NCBI GenBank assembly: GCA_943914405.1
Contig: CALUBX010000002.1
Span: forward strand, 1-64,000
DNA: 64,000 nt
Direction: 5' to 3'
From: an uncultured Hyphomicrobiales bacterium
Lineage (GTDB): Bacteria > Pseudomonadota > Alphaproteobacteria > Rhizobiales > Rhizobiaceae
Shown here: positions 38,531-47,150 of the stretch, in pieces
Layout of the letters: each line of letters starts with the position of its first letter
Position numbering within the stretch: the stretch's first letter is position 1
Notes under the pieces: model-generated
Database searches by the model: none
Told to the model about the DNA's origin: nothing
What the model saw: the letters and a program-made list of their open reading frames with translations, nothing else
Made by a program: the position numbers and the translations under genes

Positions 38531-39211
38531 ATGATAGATTTTCCATCCAAGCTGCTGGCCGGCTATCGCAACTTCATGGGTGGGCGCTATGCCGACGAGC
38601 GCGAGCGCTATCGGGTGCTGGCCGACATGGGGCAGAAGCCGCACACGCTGATCATCGCCTGCTGCGATTCCCGTGCAGCCCCGGAGACGATTTTCGACTG
38701 TGGGCCTGGCGAATTGTTCGTGGTGCGCAACATCGCCAATATGGTGCCGCCTTATGAACCTGACAGCCAGTTCCATGGCACATCGGCGGCCCTTGAATAC
38801 GCGATCCAGGTCCTGAAGATCCGCAATATCGTGGTGATGGGTCATGGCCGCTGCGGCGGTATCCAGGCAGCCCTCGACCCGGAATTGGAACCGCTTTCGC
38901 CTGGAGATTTCATCGGCAAGTGGATTGGGCTAGTGCGGCCGGCAGCCGATAAGATCCAGAGCAATGATCTGATGACGCAGGCCGAGCGTCAGACCGCGCT
39001 GGAGAGGGTCTCCATCCGCAACTCGATCGCAAATCTGGCGACCTTCCCGTTTGTGCAGATGTTGACGGAGAGGGGCGAGCTTGCCATCCACGGCGCCTGG
39101 TTCGACATTTCAACCGGCGAGTTGTGGGTCATGAACGGCAAGGGCGATTTCGTTCGACCGGATCTCGAAGCTCCGGCCGAAGAGCCTTTTGCGCAGGAAG
39201 AGCAAGCCTAG
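38531..39211 (+). CDS. Beta-carbonic anhydrase
   Basis: A 226-residue beta-class carbonic anhydrase that interconverts CO2 and bicarbonate using zinc. The ligands and partners are visible: C44, D46 and R48 in ACCDSRA, and H105 and C108 in GHGRCGG. The start is the ATG at 38531 (MIDFPSKLL), not the TTG at 38495. It follows pdxY and converges with the transglycosylase gene. It may supply bicarbonate for carboxylases. Confidence 0.94.
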   Translation: MIDFPSKLLAGYRNFMGGRYADERERYRVLADMGQKPHTLIIACCDSRAAPETIFDCGPGELFVVRNIANMVPPYEPDSQFHGTSAALEYAIQVLKIRNIVVMGHGRCGGIQAALDPELEPLSPGDFIGKWIGLVRPAADKIQSNDLMTQAERQTALERVSIRNSIANLATFPFVQMLTERGELAIHGAWFDISTGELWVMNGKGDFVRPDLEAPAEEPFAQEEQA

Positions 39212-39225
39212 CAGCGAGCTCCTAT

Positions 39226-39252
39226 TGCCGTCGGTGTATTCCGCCGACGGCC
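39226..39252. terminator. Hairpin between carbonic anhydrase and transglycosylase genes
   Basis: GCCGTCGG (39227-39234) and CCGACGGC (39244-39251) form an eight-pair stem with a nine-base loop in the gap between two convergent genes. There is no long T run on either side, so it is a probable but not classical terminator. Confidence 0.5.
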
Positions 39253-39259
39253 AACGGTT

Positions 39260-40072
39260 TCAGCGCCCGTCGATCTGCTGCCCGATATAGGCAATCGCCT
39301 GCTGATAAACGGTCGCGGCATTCCAGCCCTGTATAGCAACGAAATTCGGTTCGCCCGGTTGGTAGCCGGCGCCGGCGCGCCAGCCGTGACCCTTCAGGAA
39401 GTTGGCTGTGGAGGCAAGTGCATCGGCACGCGAGCGGACCATATCTATGTGGCCGTCTCCATCCCCATCGGCGCCGTAGCGGATAACGTTGAGCGGTAGG
39501 AACTGCGTTTGGCCGATCTCGCCATGCGCGGCACCGCGCGCCGAGGTGCTGAGGTCGCCGCGGGCGACGAGCTGCAATGCAGCATAAAGCTGCTCGGTGA
39601 AATAAGCGGAGCGGCGGCAATCATAGGCGAGCGTCGAGACGGCCGAAAGCGTATGCTCGTTGCCCATGAAACTGCCGAAGCCGGTTTCCATACCCCAGAT
39701 CGCAATGACGGGACCAGCCGGCACCCCGAAGCGGCGCTCGATGGACGCGAACAAAGCCGCGTTGGCGGATTTCATGCTCTTGCCGCGGGAGATGATGGTC
39801 GCTCCGCCGCGCTTCTTCATGAATTCATCGAAGGAAAGCTTGAAGCTTTTCTGACCCCGGTCGGCTCTGATCGTGTTGCGGTTATAGGAGACGGTGGAGA
39901 AGACCTGGTCGAGCGTGGAGGGGCTTATACCGTTTGAAGGAGCGGTCCGCTTGAAATCCTGGACCCACTGATTAAAGCCTGAAGCGTCGTTGCCGCATTG
40001 AAGCGCTGCAAAAGCCGGCGAAGCGGCCAGCGCACTGGTTGCGATCATTCCTGCCAGCATAATCTTCTTCAT
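39260..40072 (-). CDS. Lytic murein transglycosylase (MltB-like, SLT_2 type)
   Basis: A 270-residue secreted protein with a Sec signal peptide (residues 1-22, ending ASPAFA). It belongs to the MltB-like lytic transglycosylases, which cut the MurNAc-GlcNAc bond in peptidoglycan to form 1,6-anhydro ends. The catalytic Glu lies in IAIWGMETGFGSFMG (about residues 124-138), and the family segment AAHGEIGQTQFLP follows. There is no lipobox, so it is periplasmic rather than a lipoprotein. It lies downstream of asd on the same strand but after a hairpin and 170 bp. Confidence 0.9.
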   Translation of the reverse strand: MKKIMLAGMIATSALAASPAFAALQCGNDASGFNQWVQDFKRTAPSNGISPSTLDQVFSTVSYNRNTIRADRGQKSFKLSFDEFMKKRGGATIISRGKSMKSANAALFASIERRFGVPAGPVIAIWGMETGFGSFMGNEHTLSAVSTLAYDCRRSAYFTEQLYAALQLVARGDLSTSARGAAHGEIGQTQFLPLNVIRYGADGDGDGHIDMVRSRADALASTANFLKGHGWRAGAGYQPGEPNFVAIQGWNAATVYQQAIAYIGQQIDGR

Positions 40073-40195
40073 TCGCTCAACCCGTTTTATGTCTATTCCC
40101 GCCAGATGCCGGGACGTACTTGCGTTATGGCGGTGGCGGCCTGTGACCGCAACTCATCCGTTCATGAATAGTTCGTGATGAAGCGGCGCCTGAAT

Positions 40196-40219
40196 AGATC
40201 CCGCCCTAAAGCGGGATCT
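40196..40219 (-). terminator. Hairpin after asd
   Basis: AGATCCCGC and GCGGGATCT form a nine-pair perfect stem with a six-base loop, 24 bp after the asd stop on its strand. It is not followed by a good T run, so the call is tentative. Confidence 0.5.
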
Positions 40220-40242
40220 AAGGCGAACTGTTTAACAGGCGC

Positions 40243-41277
40243 TTATGCTGCGGCTTGGCGAGGCTTGATCAGTCCGCGGTTGACGAGGAGTTCCGCGATC
40301 TGGATAGCATTGAGGGCAGCACCCTTGCGCAGGTTGTCCGAAACGACCCAGATGTTGAGGCCGTTTTCAACCGTCGCATCCTCGCGAATGCGCGAGATAA
40401 AGGTCGCATCTTCGCCGGCCGATTCATAGGGAGTGATGTATCCGCCGTTCTCGTGCTTGTCGATCACGAGGCAGCCAGGAGCTTCTCGCAGGATGTCACG
40501 GGCCTGGTCTGCGGTGATTTCGTTCTCGAACTCGATGTTGACCGATTCGGAATGGCCAATGAAGACGGGAACGCGCACCGCGGTGCAGGTGACCTTGATC
40601 TTCGGGTCGAGCATCTTCTTGGTTTCGGCGAGAACCTTCCACTCTTCCTTGGTGTAGCCGTCTTCCATGAAGACGTCGATGTGCGGGATGACGTTGAAGG
40701 CGATGCGCTTGGTGAACTTCTTGGATTCCACCGGATCCGCGACAAAGACGGCGCGGGTCTGGGTGAAGAGTTCATCCATGCCTTCCTTGCCGGCGCCGGA
40801 AACGGATTGGTAGGTGGAGACGACGACGCGCTTGATCTTGGCGAAGTCGTGCAGCGGCTTCAGGGCAACAACCAACTGCGCCGTGGAGCAGTTCGGATTT
40901 GCGATGATGTTCTTCTTGGAGAAGAGCGTGATGGCATCCGGATTGACTTCCGGCACGATCAGCGGCACCTCGGCGTCGTAGCGCCAGGCGGAAGAATTGT
41001 CGATGACGACGCAGCCCTGGGCGCCGATCTTGGGCGACCACTTCTTGGAGACGTCGCCGCCGGCCGACATGAGGCAGATATCGGTGTCGGAGAAGTCGTA
41101 GTTTTCCAGGTTGGAGACCTTCAGGGTCTTGTCGCCGTAAGAAACTTCCGTGCCCTGAGAACGAGCCGAGGCGAGCGCCACGACCTCGTCCGCCGGAAAT
41201 CCACGTTCCGCCAGGATGTTCAGCATTTCCCTGCCGACATTGCCGGTTGCTCCGGCGACTGCGATCTTGAAACCCAT
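40243..41277 (-). CDS. asd: Aspartate-semialdehyde dehydrogenase
   Basis: A 344-residue ASADH that reduces aspartyl phosphate to aspartate semialdehyde, the branch to lysine, threonine, methionine, isoleucine and diaminopimelate for the cell wall. The NADP motif GATGNVGREML is at residues 9-19, and the catalytic Cys lies in ANPNCSTAQL (about residues 129-138). The ATG at 41277 is the family start; the frame stays open 285 bases upstream, but that part resembles no protein. A candidate Thr/Lys-rich leader peptide lies in that upstream region. Confidence 0.97.
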   Translation of the reverse strand: MGFKIAVAGATGNVGREMLNILAERGFPADEVVALASARSQGTEVSYGDKTLKVSNLENYDFSDTDICLMSAGGDVSKKWSPKIGAQGCVVIDNSSAWRYDAEVPLIVPEVNPDAITLFSKKNIIANPNCSTAQLVVALKPLHDFAKIKRVVVSTYQSVSGAGKEGMDELFTQTRAVFVADPVESKKFTKRIAFNVIPHIDVFMEDGYTKEEWKVLAETKKMLDPKIKVTCTAVRVPVFIGHSESVNIEFENEITADQARDILREAPGCLVIDKHENGGYITPYESAGEDATFISRIREDATVENGLNIWVVSDNLRKGAALNAIQIAELLVNRGLIKPRQAAA

Positions 41278-41562
41278 GTTCTTGCTCTCTTTCTGTCTCT
41301 CCTCGTTTCGGTGAGGGGGAAGCCGCGGCATGGATCGCGGGTTTCCTGATCCCCAGCCGTGCCGGGGAGAGAGCGGCGGGCCAGAGACGTCAGACGGTTT
41401 TCGTCGTAGTTTTGGCCTTGGTTTTGGAGAAACCGGAAACACAGATCCGCCCTGCCGCCCGAAGGGCCGGTAGGCTGGAGGCAGCGATGTCGAAGTCGCA
41501 AGCTTGCATCTGGGTCTTTTCCCGTTCGCAGAGTGGTTTAAAAGATTTTCATTGTGAGTCAA
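41278..41562 (-). promoter_or_regulatory. asd 5' leader with candidate promoter, leader peptide and pairing segments
   Basis: Reading toward asd, a TTGACT (41562-41557) could be a -35 element; no clear -10 is visible. After it comes a 39-codon ORF with Thr/Lys-rich codons near the end, then GC-rich self-complementary segments. These include CCCCGGCACGGCTGGGG and CCGCG...CGCGG, and GCTCTCT (41374-41368), which is complementary over seven bases to AGAGAGC (41290-41284) just before the asd start codon. This could hide the ribosome site of asd. No T run typical of a transcription terminator is seen, so the mechanism is open. Confidence 0.45.
41390..41509 (-). CDS. Candidate Thr/Lys-rich leader peptide upstream of asd
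   Basis: A 39-codon ORF from an ATG at 41509 to a TGA at 41390-41392, too short for the usual gene cut-off. The last 13 residues are FSKTKAKTTTKTV, with five Thr and four Lys. Threonine and lysine are end products of the pathway that asd feeds. A GGGAA lies about ten bases upstream of the ATG, a weak ribosome site. By analogy with thrL-type attenuators, stalling at Thr or Lys codons would alter downstream pairing near the asd start. This is inferred from composition and position only; translation is not shown. Confidence 0.45.
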   Translation of the reverse strand: MQACDFDIAASSLPALRAAGRICVSGFSKTKAKTTTKTV

Positions 41563-41759
41563 GGCGCGACAGGAACAATGTGACCCCGGGGATGGCTATC
41601 TGGAAAGCTAAATTACGGCGCGACATTAGACGAAAGTCATAATCCGAAAGCATCTCTCACCCTTTGTCCCAGATTCTGCCAATCTGCGAGAATGCGCCAT
41701 GTCCAGGTTCAGGAGGGATGTCTGGAGCGTGGCGACAGTTCATTTGTGGGAGGACAACA
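41563..41759. other. Gap between the asd leader and the MHS transporter gene
   Basis: With the asd leader this is a 482-bp stretch without a normal gene between divergent asd and the transporter. I see no RNA gene. The end nearest the transporter has GGGAGGA seven bases before its ATG. An in-frame start at 41664 would lengthen the transporter by 32 residues of unsupported sequence. Confidence 0.5.
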
Positions 41760-43475
41760 ATGGCAAATGTCGCAACGGCGGGTGGAACAAAGGCCAGCCC
41801 GATGACACGGGAAGAGAAGAAGGTCATACTTGCCTCTTCTCTCGGCACTATTTTCGAGTGGTATGATTTCTATCTCTACGGAACTCTGGCAGTCATCATC
41901 GGCCGGCAGTATTTTTCAGCCTTTCCGCCGGCCACGCAGGCAATCTTTGCGCTGCTCGCCTTCGCAGCCGGCTTTCTGGTCCGCCCCTTCGGGGCTCTTG
42001 TTTTCGGGCGTTTGGGCGACCTTGTCGGACGCAAATATACCTTCCTGATCACGATCGTGATCATGGGGTTGTCCACCTTTCTAGTCGGACTTCTGCCAAG
42101 CTATGACCAGATCGGCGCAGCGGCACCTGTTATTCTCATCGCACTGCGCATGCTGCAGGGCCTAGCGCTTGGCGGCGAATATGGCGGTGCAGCGGTCTAT
42201 GTGGCCGAGCATGCTCCTCGCGGTCGGCGTGGCTTTTATACATCCTGGATCCAGACAACAGCAACGCTTGGCCTCCTGCTTTCGCTTGCCGTCATCGTGA
42301 CGCTGCGTGTCAACATGGGCGAAGAGGCTTTCGCCACAAACTATCCCGTGTTGTTCGGCCTCCAGGGCGGTTGGCGCATTCCGTTCCTGGCATCTGCTCT
42401 GTTGCTCGCTGTCTCGATCTATATCCGGATGCAGATGAACGAGTCTCCCGTGTTCCAGAAGATGAAGGAAGAGGGCACCCGTTCAAAGGCGCCGCTGACA
42501 GAGGCATTTGGCACCTGGAAAAATGGTAAGATCGTTCTGATCGCACTGTTCGGCCTCGTCGTTGGCCAGGCGGTCGTCTGGTATACTGGCCAATTCTACG
42601 CCTTGTTCTTCCTTCAAAGCATTCTGAAGATCGATCTTCTGACGGCGAATGTCCTTATTGCTTGGTCGCTCATCCTCGGGACGCCGTTCTTCCTCGTATT
42701 CGGGGCGCTGTCGGATCGGGTCGGGCGCAAATGGGTAATTCTTGCAGGCTGCGCACTTGCGGCGACGACCTATTTCCCGCTTTTCCACGGGCTAACCAAT
42801 GCCGCCAATCCGACCTATGCGGCAGCGATTGAACGCGTCAAGATCGAGGTTTCGGCAGATCCGGCGACTTGCGGGTCCTTGTTTGACCCCGTGGGCATCA
42901 GAACCTTCACGCAGCCCTGCGACGTTGCGCGCCGGACGCTGTCGCAGCAGGCATTTACCTATACGCTGGTTCCAGCCGCCGCCGGTGCGCCGACGACGGT
43001 CAGCGTCGCAGGAACCGACGTTCCAGTTGCAACGACAACGCTTCCGGACGGCAAGAGCGAGACCTTTGCTCAGCGTCTCGGTCCGGCCACCGTGGCGGCT
43101 GGTTATCCGGCCGCCAATGATGCCGCCAAGGTGAAAGTGGACGGCTTCTTCTCGGTGCTCGGCAACAAGCAGGCGCTGACAGTCATCGCCATCCTTTGGG
43201 TCATGGTGGTCTATGTCACTATTGTTTACGGCCCGATCGCCGCGGCGCTTGTGGAATTTTTCCCCACCCGCATCCGATACACCGCCATGTCCTTGCCCTA
43301 CCATATCGGCAATGGCTGGTTCGGTGGACTGCTGCCGGCGACGTCCTTTGCAATCGTAGCCTCAACCGGCGATATCTATGCCGGCCTCTGGTATCCGGTC
43401 GGCTTTGCCATTCTCACGATCATTATCGGCGTGATCTTTGTGAAGGACCAGCGCAACGTCGATCTCAACGATTAG
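41760..43475 (+). CDS. MHS-family MFS transporter with a large central insert
   Basis: A 571-residue major-facilitator protein of the metabolite:H+ symporter (MHS) type, relatives of which carry organic acids, proline or betaine. The N-terminal SSLGTIFEWYDFYLYGTLAVIIG segment, the signature RPFGALVFGRLGDLVGRKYTF, RMLQGLALGGEYGGAAVYVAEHAPRGRRG and the second GALSDRVGRKW loop are clear. Normal MHS proteins have about 430-450 residues. The excess is a hydrophilic, Ala/Thr/Pro-rich insert at about residues 345-460 that holds two cysteines (TCGSLFD and QPCDVARR). Helices resume with GNKQALTVIAILWVMVVYV. The substrate is unknown. The frame is intact. Confidence 0.9.
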   Translation: MANVATAGGTKASPMTREEKKVILASSLGTIFEWYDFYLYGTLAVIIGRQYFSAFPPATQAIFALLAFAAGFLVRPFGALVFGRLGDLVGRKYTFLITIVIMGLSTFLVGLLPSYDQIGAAAPVILIALRMLQGLALGGEYGGAAVYVAEHAPRGRRGFYTSWIQTTATLGLLLSLAVIVTLRVNMGEEAFATNYPVLFGLQGGWRIPFLASALLLAVSIYIRMQMNESPVFQKMKEEGTRSKAPLTEAFGTWKNGKIVLIALFGLVVGQAVVWYTGQFYALFFLQSILKIDLLTANVLIAWSLILGTPFFLVFGALSDRVGRKWVILAGCALAATTYFPLFHGLTNAANPTYAAAIERVKIEVSADPATCGSLFDPVGIRTFTQPCDVARRTLSQQAFTYTLVPAAAGAPTTVSVAGTDVPVATTTLPDGKSETFAQRLGPATVAAGYPAANDAAKVKVDGFFSVLGNKQALTVIAILWVMVVYVTIVYGPIAAALVEFFPTRIRYTAMSLPYHIGNGWFGGLLPATSFAIVASTGDIYAGLWYPVGFAILTIIIGVIFVKDQRNVDLND

Positions 43476-43491
43476 TCAAGGGTATTGTATG

Positions 43492-43523
43492 AAAGGGCCC
43501 TGCGGAGACGCGGGGCCCTTTTG
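43492..43523. terminator. Bidirectional terminator between the MHS transporter gene and leuB
   Basis: AAAGGGCCCTGCG, loop GAGA, CGCGGGGCCCTTTT. A 13-pair stem flanked by A's and T's serves both convergent genes. Confidence 0.85.
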
Positions 43524-43541
43524 CATCCGAGCGCTGGGTGA

Positions 43542-44654
43542 TCAGGCGTCCAGATTGCCCTTGAAGGCGTCGAGGATAGCCTCGCCCATTTCGGCCGTGC
43601 CGACCTGGCGGCAACCCTCTGCCATGATGTCGCCAGTGCGAATGCCCTGATCGAGCACGTTGGCGATCGCCTTTTCGAGATTGTCTGCTTCCTTGACCAT
43701 GTTGAAGGAGTAGCGCAGGCACATGGCGAAGGAAGCGATCATTGCGATGGGATTGGCAATGCCCTTGCCGGCAATATCCGGCGCGGAGCCGTGAACGGGC
43801 TCATAAAGTGCCTTGCGCTTGCCTGTCTTAGGATCGGGAGCGCCGAGCGAGGCCGACGGCAGCATGCCGAGCGAACCGGTCAGCATGGCGGCAACATCCG
43901 AAAGCATATCGCCAAAAAGGTTGTCGGTGACGATCACGTCGAACTGCTTCGGCTGGCGAACCAGCTGCATGCCGCCGGCATCGGCCAGCATGTGCTCGAG
44001 CTTCACGTCGGAATAGGACCGCTTGTGGGTTTCGGTGACGACCTGGTTCCACAGAACGCCGGACTTCATCACGTTGCGCTTTTCCATGGAGCAGACGGCG
44101 TTCTTGCGGGTGCGCGCCATCTCGAAGGCGACGGAGGAAATGCGCTCGATCTCGTAGGTGTCGTAGACCTGCGTGTCGATGGCGCGCTTCTGGCCGTTGC
44201 CGAGATCGGTAATCGTCTTCGGCTCGCCGAAATAGACACCGCCGGTCAGCTCGCGGATAATCAGGATGTCGAGACCTTCGACCAGTTCCGGCTTCAGCGA
44301 CGACGCGGAGGCGAGGGCGGGGTAGCAGATGGCCGGGCGCAGGTTGGCGAACAATTCCATGTCCTTGCGTAGGCGAAGCAGGCCGGCCTCGGGGCGAACC
44401 TCGTAGGGCACGTCATCCCATTTTGGGCCGCCAACGGCGCCAAACAAAACCGCATCGGCCGCCATGGCCTTGGCCATGTCTTCTTCGGAGATGGCCGCGC
44501 CATGGGCGTCATAGGCGCAGCCGCCCACCAATCCCTCGTCCAGAACGAAATCCGTTCCCATGCCCTCATTCATGTGGGCGATGATCTTGCGGACTTCGCC
44601 CATCGCTTCCGGGCCGATGCCGTCACCGGGGAGAAGGAAAAGAGTTTTGGCCAT
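43542..44654 (-). CDS. leuB: 3-isopropylmalate dehydrogenase
   Basis: A 370-residue LeuB that oxidises 3-isopropylmalate in leucine synthesis. It shows [15 protein letters not shown] (residues 6-20), the substrate-binding [12 protein letters not shown], and the metal-binding Asp region [29 protein letters not shown]. It is preceded on the same strand by leuD and a RidA-like gene. The leuC and leuA genes are not in the window. Confidence 0.97.
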   Translation of the reverse strand: MAKTLFLLPGDGIGPEAMGEVRKIIAHMNEGMGTDFVLDEGLVGGCAYDAHGAAISEEDMAKAMAADAVLFGAVGGPKWDDVPYEVRPEAGLLRLRKDMELFANLRPAICYPALASASSLKPELVEGLDILIIRELTGGVYFGEPKTITDLGNGQKRAIDTQVYDTYEIERISSVAFEMARTRKNAVCSMEKRNVMKSGVLWNQVVTETHKRSYSDVKLEHMLADAGGMQLVRQPKQFDVIVTDNLFGDMLSDVAAMLTGSLGMLPSASLGAPDPKTGKRKALYEPVHGSAPDIAGKGIANPIAMIASFAMCLRYSFNMVKEADNLEKAIANVLDQGIRTGDIMAEGCRQVGTAEMGEAILDAFKGNLDA

Positions 44655-44759
44655 GGTGTATGCAATCCTTGCAGGTTCGGCAGGCTCTGCTCATCGTGCC
44701 GTCATCGGGCGCGCATATGGAAGCCGCGCCGGAGCCCAAGGCGGCGAGGCTGGTTATCT

Positions 44760-45149
44760 TCAGCGGAGACCGGCTCCGATCCGTGCCGTTGCTTCGATCT
44801 CGATCTTCATTTCAGGAGTGGTCAGCCCGCATACGACCATGGTGGCCGCCGGCCGGATATCGGCGAACGCGGCTCCGACCACGTCAATGACCGCGTCATA
44901 GTGAGCCATGTCAGTCAGGTAGTAGCGAACCCTCAGCACATCGCGAAAGCTGCTGCCGGCTTCCCGGAGCGCCTTTTCGATGGTGGCGAGTGCATTGCGT
45001 GTCTGTTCGGCGACATCATCGGGCATCACCATCCTGGCATAATCGTAGCCGGTGGTGCCGGATACATAGACCATGTCTCCATCCACCACGGCGCGGGAAT
45101 AGCCTATTCTGGCTTCGAAAGGGGAGCCGGATGAGATGTGTTGGACCAT
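44760..45149 (-). CDS. RidA family protein lacking the imine-deaminase arginine
   Basis: A 129-residue YjgF/RidA-fold protein, with YVSGTTGYD (about residues 28-36), DVLRVRYYLTDMAHYD and the C-terminal EMKIEIEATA. Canonical RidA has PARS before the last strand, the Arg of which binds the imine carboxylate. Here that segment reads RPAATM, with A102 at the Arg position. It therefore resembles the Rid subfamilies without that Arg, which are not expected to deaminate 2-aminoacrylate. It sits between leuD and leuB, 16 bp after the leuD stop, so it is probably co-transcribed with leucine genes. Confidence 0.85.
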   Translation of the reverse strand: MVQHISSGSPFEARIGYSRAVVDGDMVYVSGTTGYDYARMVMPDDVAEQTRNALATIEKALREAGSSFRDVLRVRYYLTDMAHYDAVIDVVGAAFADIRPAATMVVCGLTTPEMKIEIEATARIGAGLR

Positions 45150-45165
45150 GGCCCCGCCTCAACCC

Positions 45166-45771
45166 TCAGAGCCAGGGGCGATCGGCCCGGTTCTTGTTCT
45201 CGAAGCTGCTGATGGCGGCATCGCTCTTCATGGTCGAGGCGATGTCGTCCAGACCTTCGAGGAGAATGTGGCGCCGGCCTGCATCGATGTCGAAATGGAT
45301 GGAGCCGCCATCCGGTCCGGTGATCTCCTGGGCTTCCAGATCGACAGAGAGAATGGCGTTGGAGCCGCGCGAGGCGTCGTCCAGCAGCTTCTCCAGATCT
45401 TCAGGGCTGACGACGATCGGCAGAATGCCATTCTTGAAACAGTTGTTGTAGAAGATGTCGGCAAAGCTCGTGGAAATGACGCAGCGGATGCCGAAGTCGA
45501 GAAGAGCCCAGGGCGCATGCTCGCGCGACGAGCCGCAGCCGAAATTATCGCCCGCCACCAGAATCTTGGCGTCGCGATAGGCAGGTTTGTTAAGAACAAA
45601 ATCAGGATTTTCCGAGCCGTCTTCGCGATAACGAGCTTCGGCAAACAACCCCTTGCCAAGGCCGGTACGCTTGATGGTCTTGAGGTAATCCTTCGGGATG
45701 ATCATGTCCGTGTCGATATTGACGACCGGAAGCGGCGCAGCGACGCCGGTGAGTTTCGTGAATTTTTCCAT
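45166..45771 (-). CDS. leuD: 3-isopropylmalate dehydratase small subunit
   Basis: A 201-residue LeuD, the small subunit that joins LeuC (encoded elsewhere) to isomerise 2- to 3-isopropylmalate. Conserved segments are [20 protein letters not shown] (residues 13-32) and [21 protein letters not shown] (about 73-93). The ATG at 45771 has GGAGG six bases upstream; an in-frame start at 45822 is not needed. Confidence 0.96.
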   Translation of the reverse strand: MEKFTKLTGVAAPLPVVNIDTDMIIPKDYLKTIKRTGLGKGLFAEARYREDGSENPDFVLNKPAYRDAKILVAGDNFGCGSSREHAPWALLDFGIRCVISTSFADIFYNNCFKNGILPIVVSPEDLEKLLDDASRGSNAILSVDLEAQEITGPDGGSIHFDIDAGRRHILLEGLDDIASTMKSDAAISSFENKNRADRPWL

Positions 45772-45902
45772 GATCTGCCTCCGCAGGACTTCGTTGCGGA
45801 AGCTGCAATAAAGCAAAATCACCCGGATTTGAAGGGCAGTTTGCGTTTAACCGGTACGCTCGACGCCTATAAGCCAGGCGCTTTTCGCGCCAGCGCCTTC
45901 GA

Positions 45903-46142
45903 TCAAAGATCGATGATGGTACCGCGTCCGTCGTTCCAGACACGCATTTCGCGCTGGTTGGCTTTGGCTCGAGCCTTGACTGGCGCCGGCTTCACTTGGG
46001 CGGAGAGTCCGCGGGCGATGGAAAGAACTGCCAGGATGCCGGCGAAGGCAACAGTCAACGATGCCGTGAGCAGAGCTGCGACGGCAAGCACGGCTATGGC
46101 CGAGACGATGACGAAAAATGCGCGAACGTTTTGCATGTTCAT
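45903..46142 (-). CDS. Small hypothetical membrane protein
   Basis: A 79-residue protein not recognised from any named family. It has a hydrophobic stretch (about residues 7-42, possibly two closely packed helices: AFFVIVSAIAVLAVAALLT, then VAFAGILAVLSI). A basic tail with an Ala/Lys/Arg-rich portion follows, ending RVWNDGRGTIIDL. Two starts are possible, ATG 46142 and ATG 46136, the latter with better spacing to AAAGG. It lies divergent from the CitE-like gene and upstream of leuD on the same strand. Confidence 0.6.
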   Translation of the reverse strand: MNMQNVRAFFVIVSAIAVLAVAALLTASLTVAFAGILAVLSIARGLSAQVKPAPVKARAKANQREMRVWNDGRGTIIDL

Positions 46143-46244
46143 ACCTTTCTTCACCCGGGAATGTGGGCCGTGAAGCCTCCTCTTGCAAGGGGGCTTTCCC
46201 CGTAAGCTCTTGTCGCCGGCAGAAAAGATTGTCACAAATCCGCG

Positions 46245-47150
46245 ATGAACTCGTTGACCGATATCAAGTTTATGCCGGATTCTCTCCGCCGTTCCGTTCT
46301 TAGTGTACCGTCAATTAACAGCCGAGCGCTTGAAAAGCTCCCGACGCTCTCCTGCGATGCGGTGATCTTCGATTTGGAGGATTCGGTCGCTCCCGAAAAG
46401 AAGGCGGAAGCGCGCGGCCATCTGCGCCGGCTTTTTATGGAGAAAGGCTCCCCTTCTTTCGAACGGATCATCCGCATCAACCCGTTTTCCTCCCCTTTTA
46501 GGCGGGAGGACATGGACCTGGTGGTGGAACTTCAGCCGGATGCCGTTCTTCTTCCGAAGGTTGAACATGTTTCCGATATCGAGGCGGCTGCCGATTATAT
46601 CACCCAAGCCGGCATGGTCAGGGAGCCTTCCATGTGGGCCATGATCGAAACGCCCAAAGGCGTGCTCAATGCGCCGATGATCGCGCAGGCGGACGAGCGG
46701 CTCTCCTGCTTTGTGGTCGGGCTCAACGATCTTCGCAAGGATACCGGTGTGCTGCCAGACCTCGGCCGGACCTATCTCGTGCCGTGGCTGATGCAGATCC
46801 TGCTTGCCGGCCGCGCCTATGGGATCGACGTCATCGACAGCGTGTTCAACGATTTCAGGAATACCGAAGCCTTCGAAATGGAGTGCGCACAGGGGCGTTC
46901 CATGGGATTTGACGGGAAGATGCTGATCCATCCCGCACAGATCGAGCCTGCCAATCGCCACTTCGGACCGGCTGCTGAAGCCTTGCAGGAGGCCGAGGCC
47001 ATCGTCGCGGCCTTTGCAGAACCCGGGACCGAACACCTCAACGTGATCACCATGAACGGCAAGATGGTGGAAAGGCTGCATCTGGCAGAGGCGGAAAAGC
47101 TTCTTGCCAAGGCCGCGCTTATTGCCAAACGAGAAAGGACATCCTCATGA
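46245..47150 (+). CDS. HpcH/HpaI aldolase / CitE-like CoA ester lyase
   Basis: A 301-residue TIM-barrel protein of the CitE-like family (malyl-CoA lyase and citramalyl-CoA lyase relatives). It has RRSVLSVPSINSRALEKL (about 15-32), the conserved FDLEDSVAPEKKAEAR (about 43-58) and the substrate loops LLPKVEHVSD and WAMIETPKGVLN. The C-terminal GKMLIHPAQIEPAN is typical of the family. No citC/D/F genes or ethylmalonyl-CoA genes adjoin, so the substrate is open. It overlaps the DUF1737 start by four bases (ATGA). Confidence 0.88.
   Translation: MNSLTDIKFMPDSLRRSVLSVPSINSRALEKLPTLSCDAVIFDLEDSVAPEKKAEARGHLRRLFMEKGSPSFERIIRINPFSSPFRREDMDLVVELQPDAVLLPKVEHVSDIEAAADYITQAGMVREPSMWAMIETPKGVLNAPMIAQADERLSCFVVGLNDLRKDTGVLPDLGRTYLVPWLMQILLAGRAYGIDVIDSVFNDFRNTEAFEMECAQGRSMGFDGKMLIHPAQIEPANRHFGPAAEALQEAEAIVAAFAEPGTEHLNVITMNGKMVERLHLAEAEKLLAKAALIAKRERTSS

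Noticed and set aside
40255..41349. A 364-codon open frame opposite asd
   Set aside because: It is antisense to asd. Its repetitive Asp/Val/Gly/Asp-rich product reflects the reversed codons of asd.
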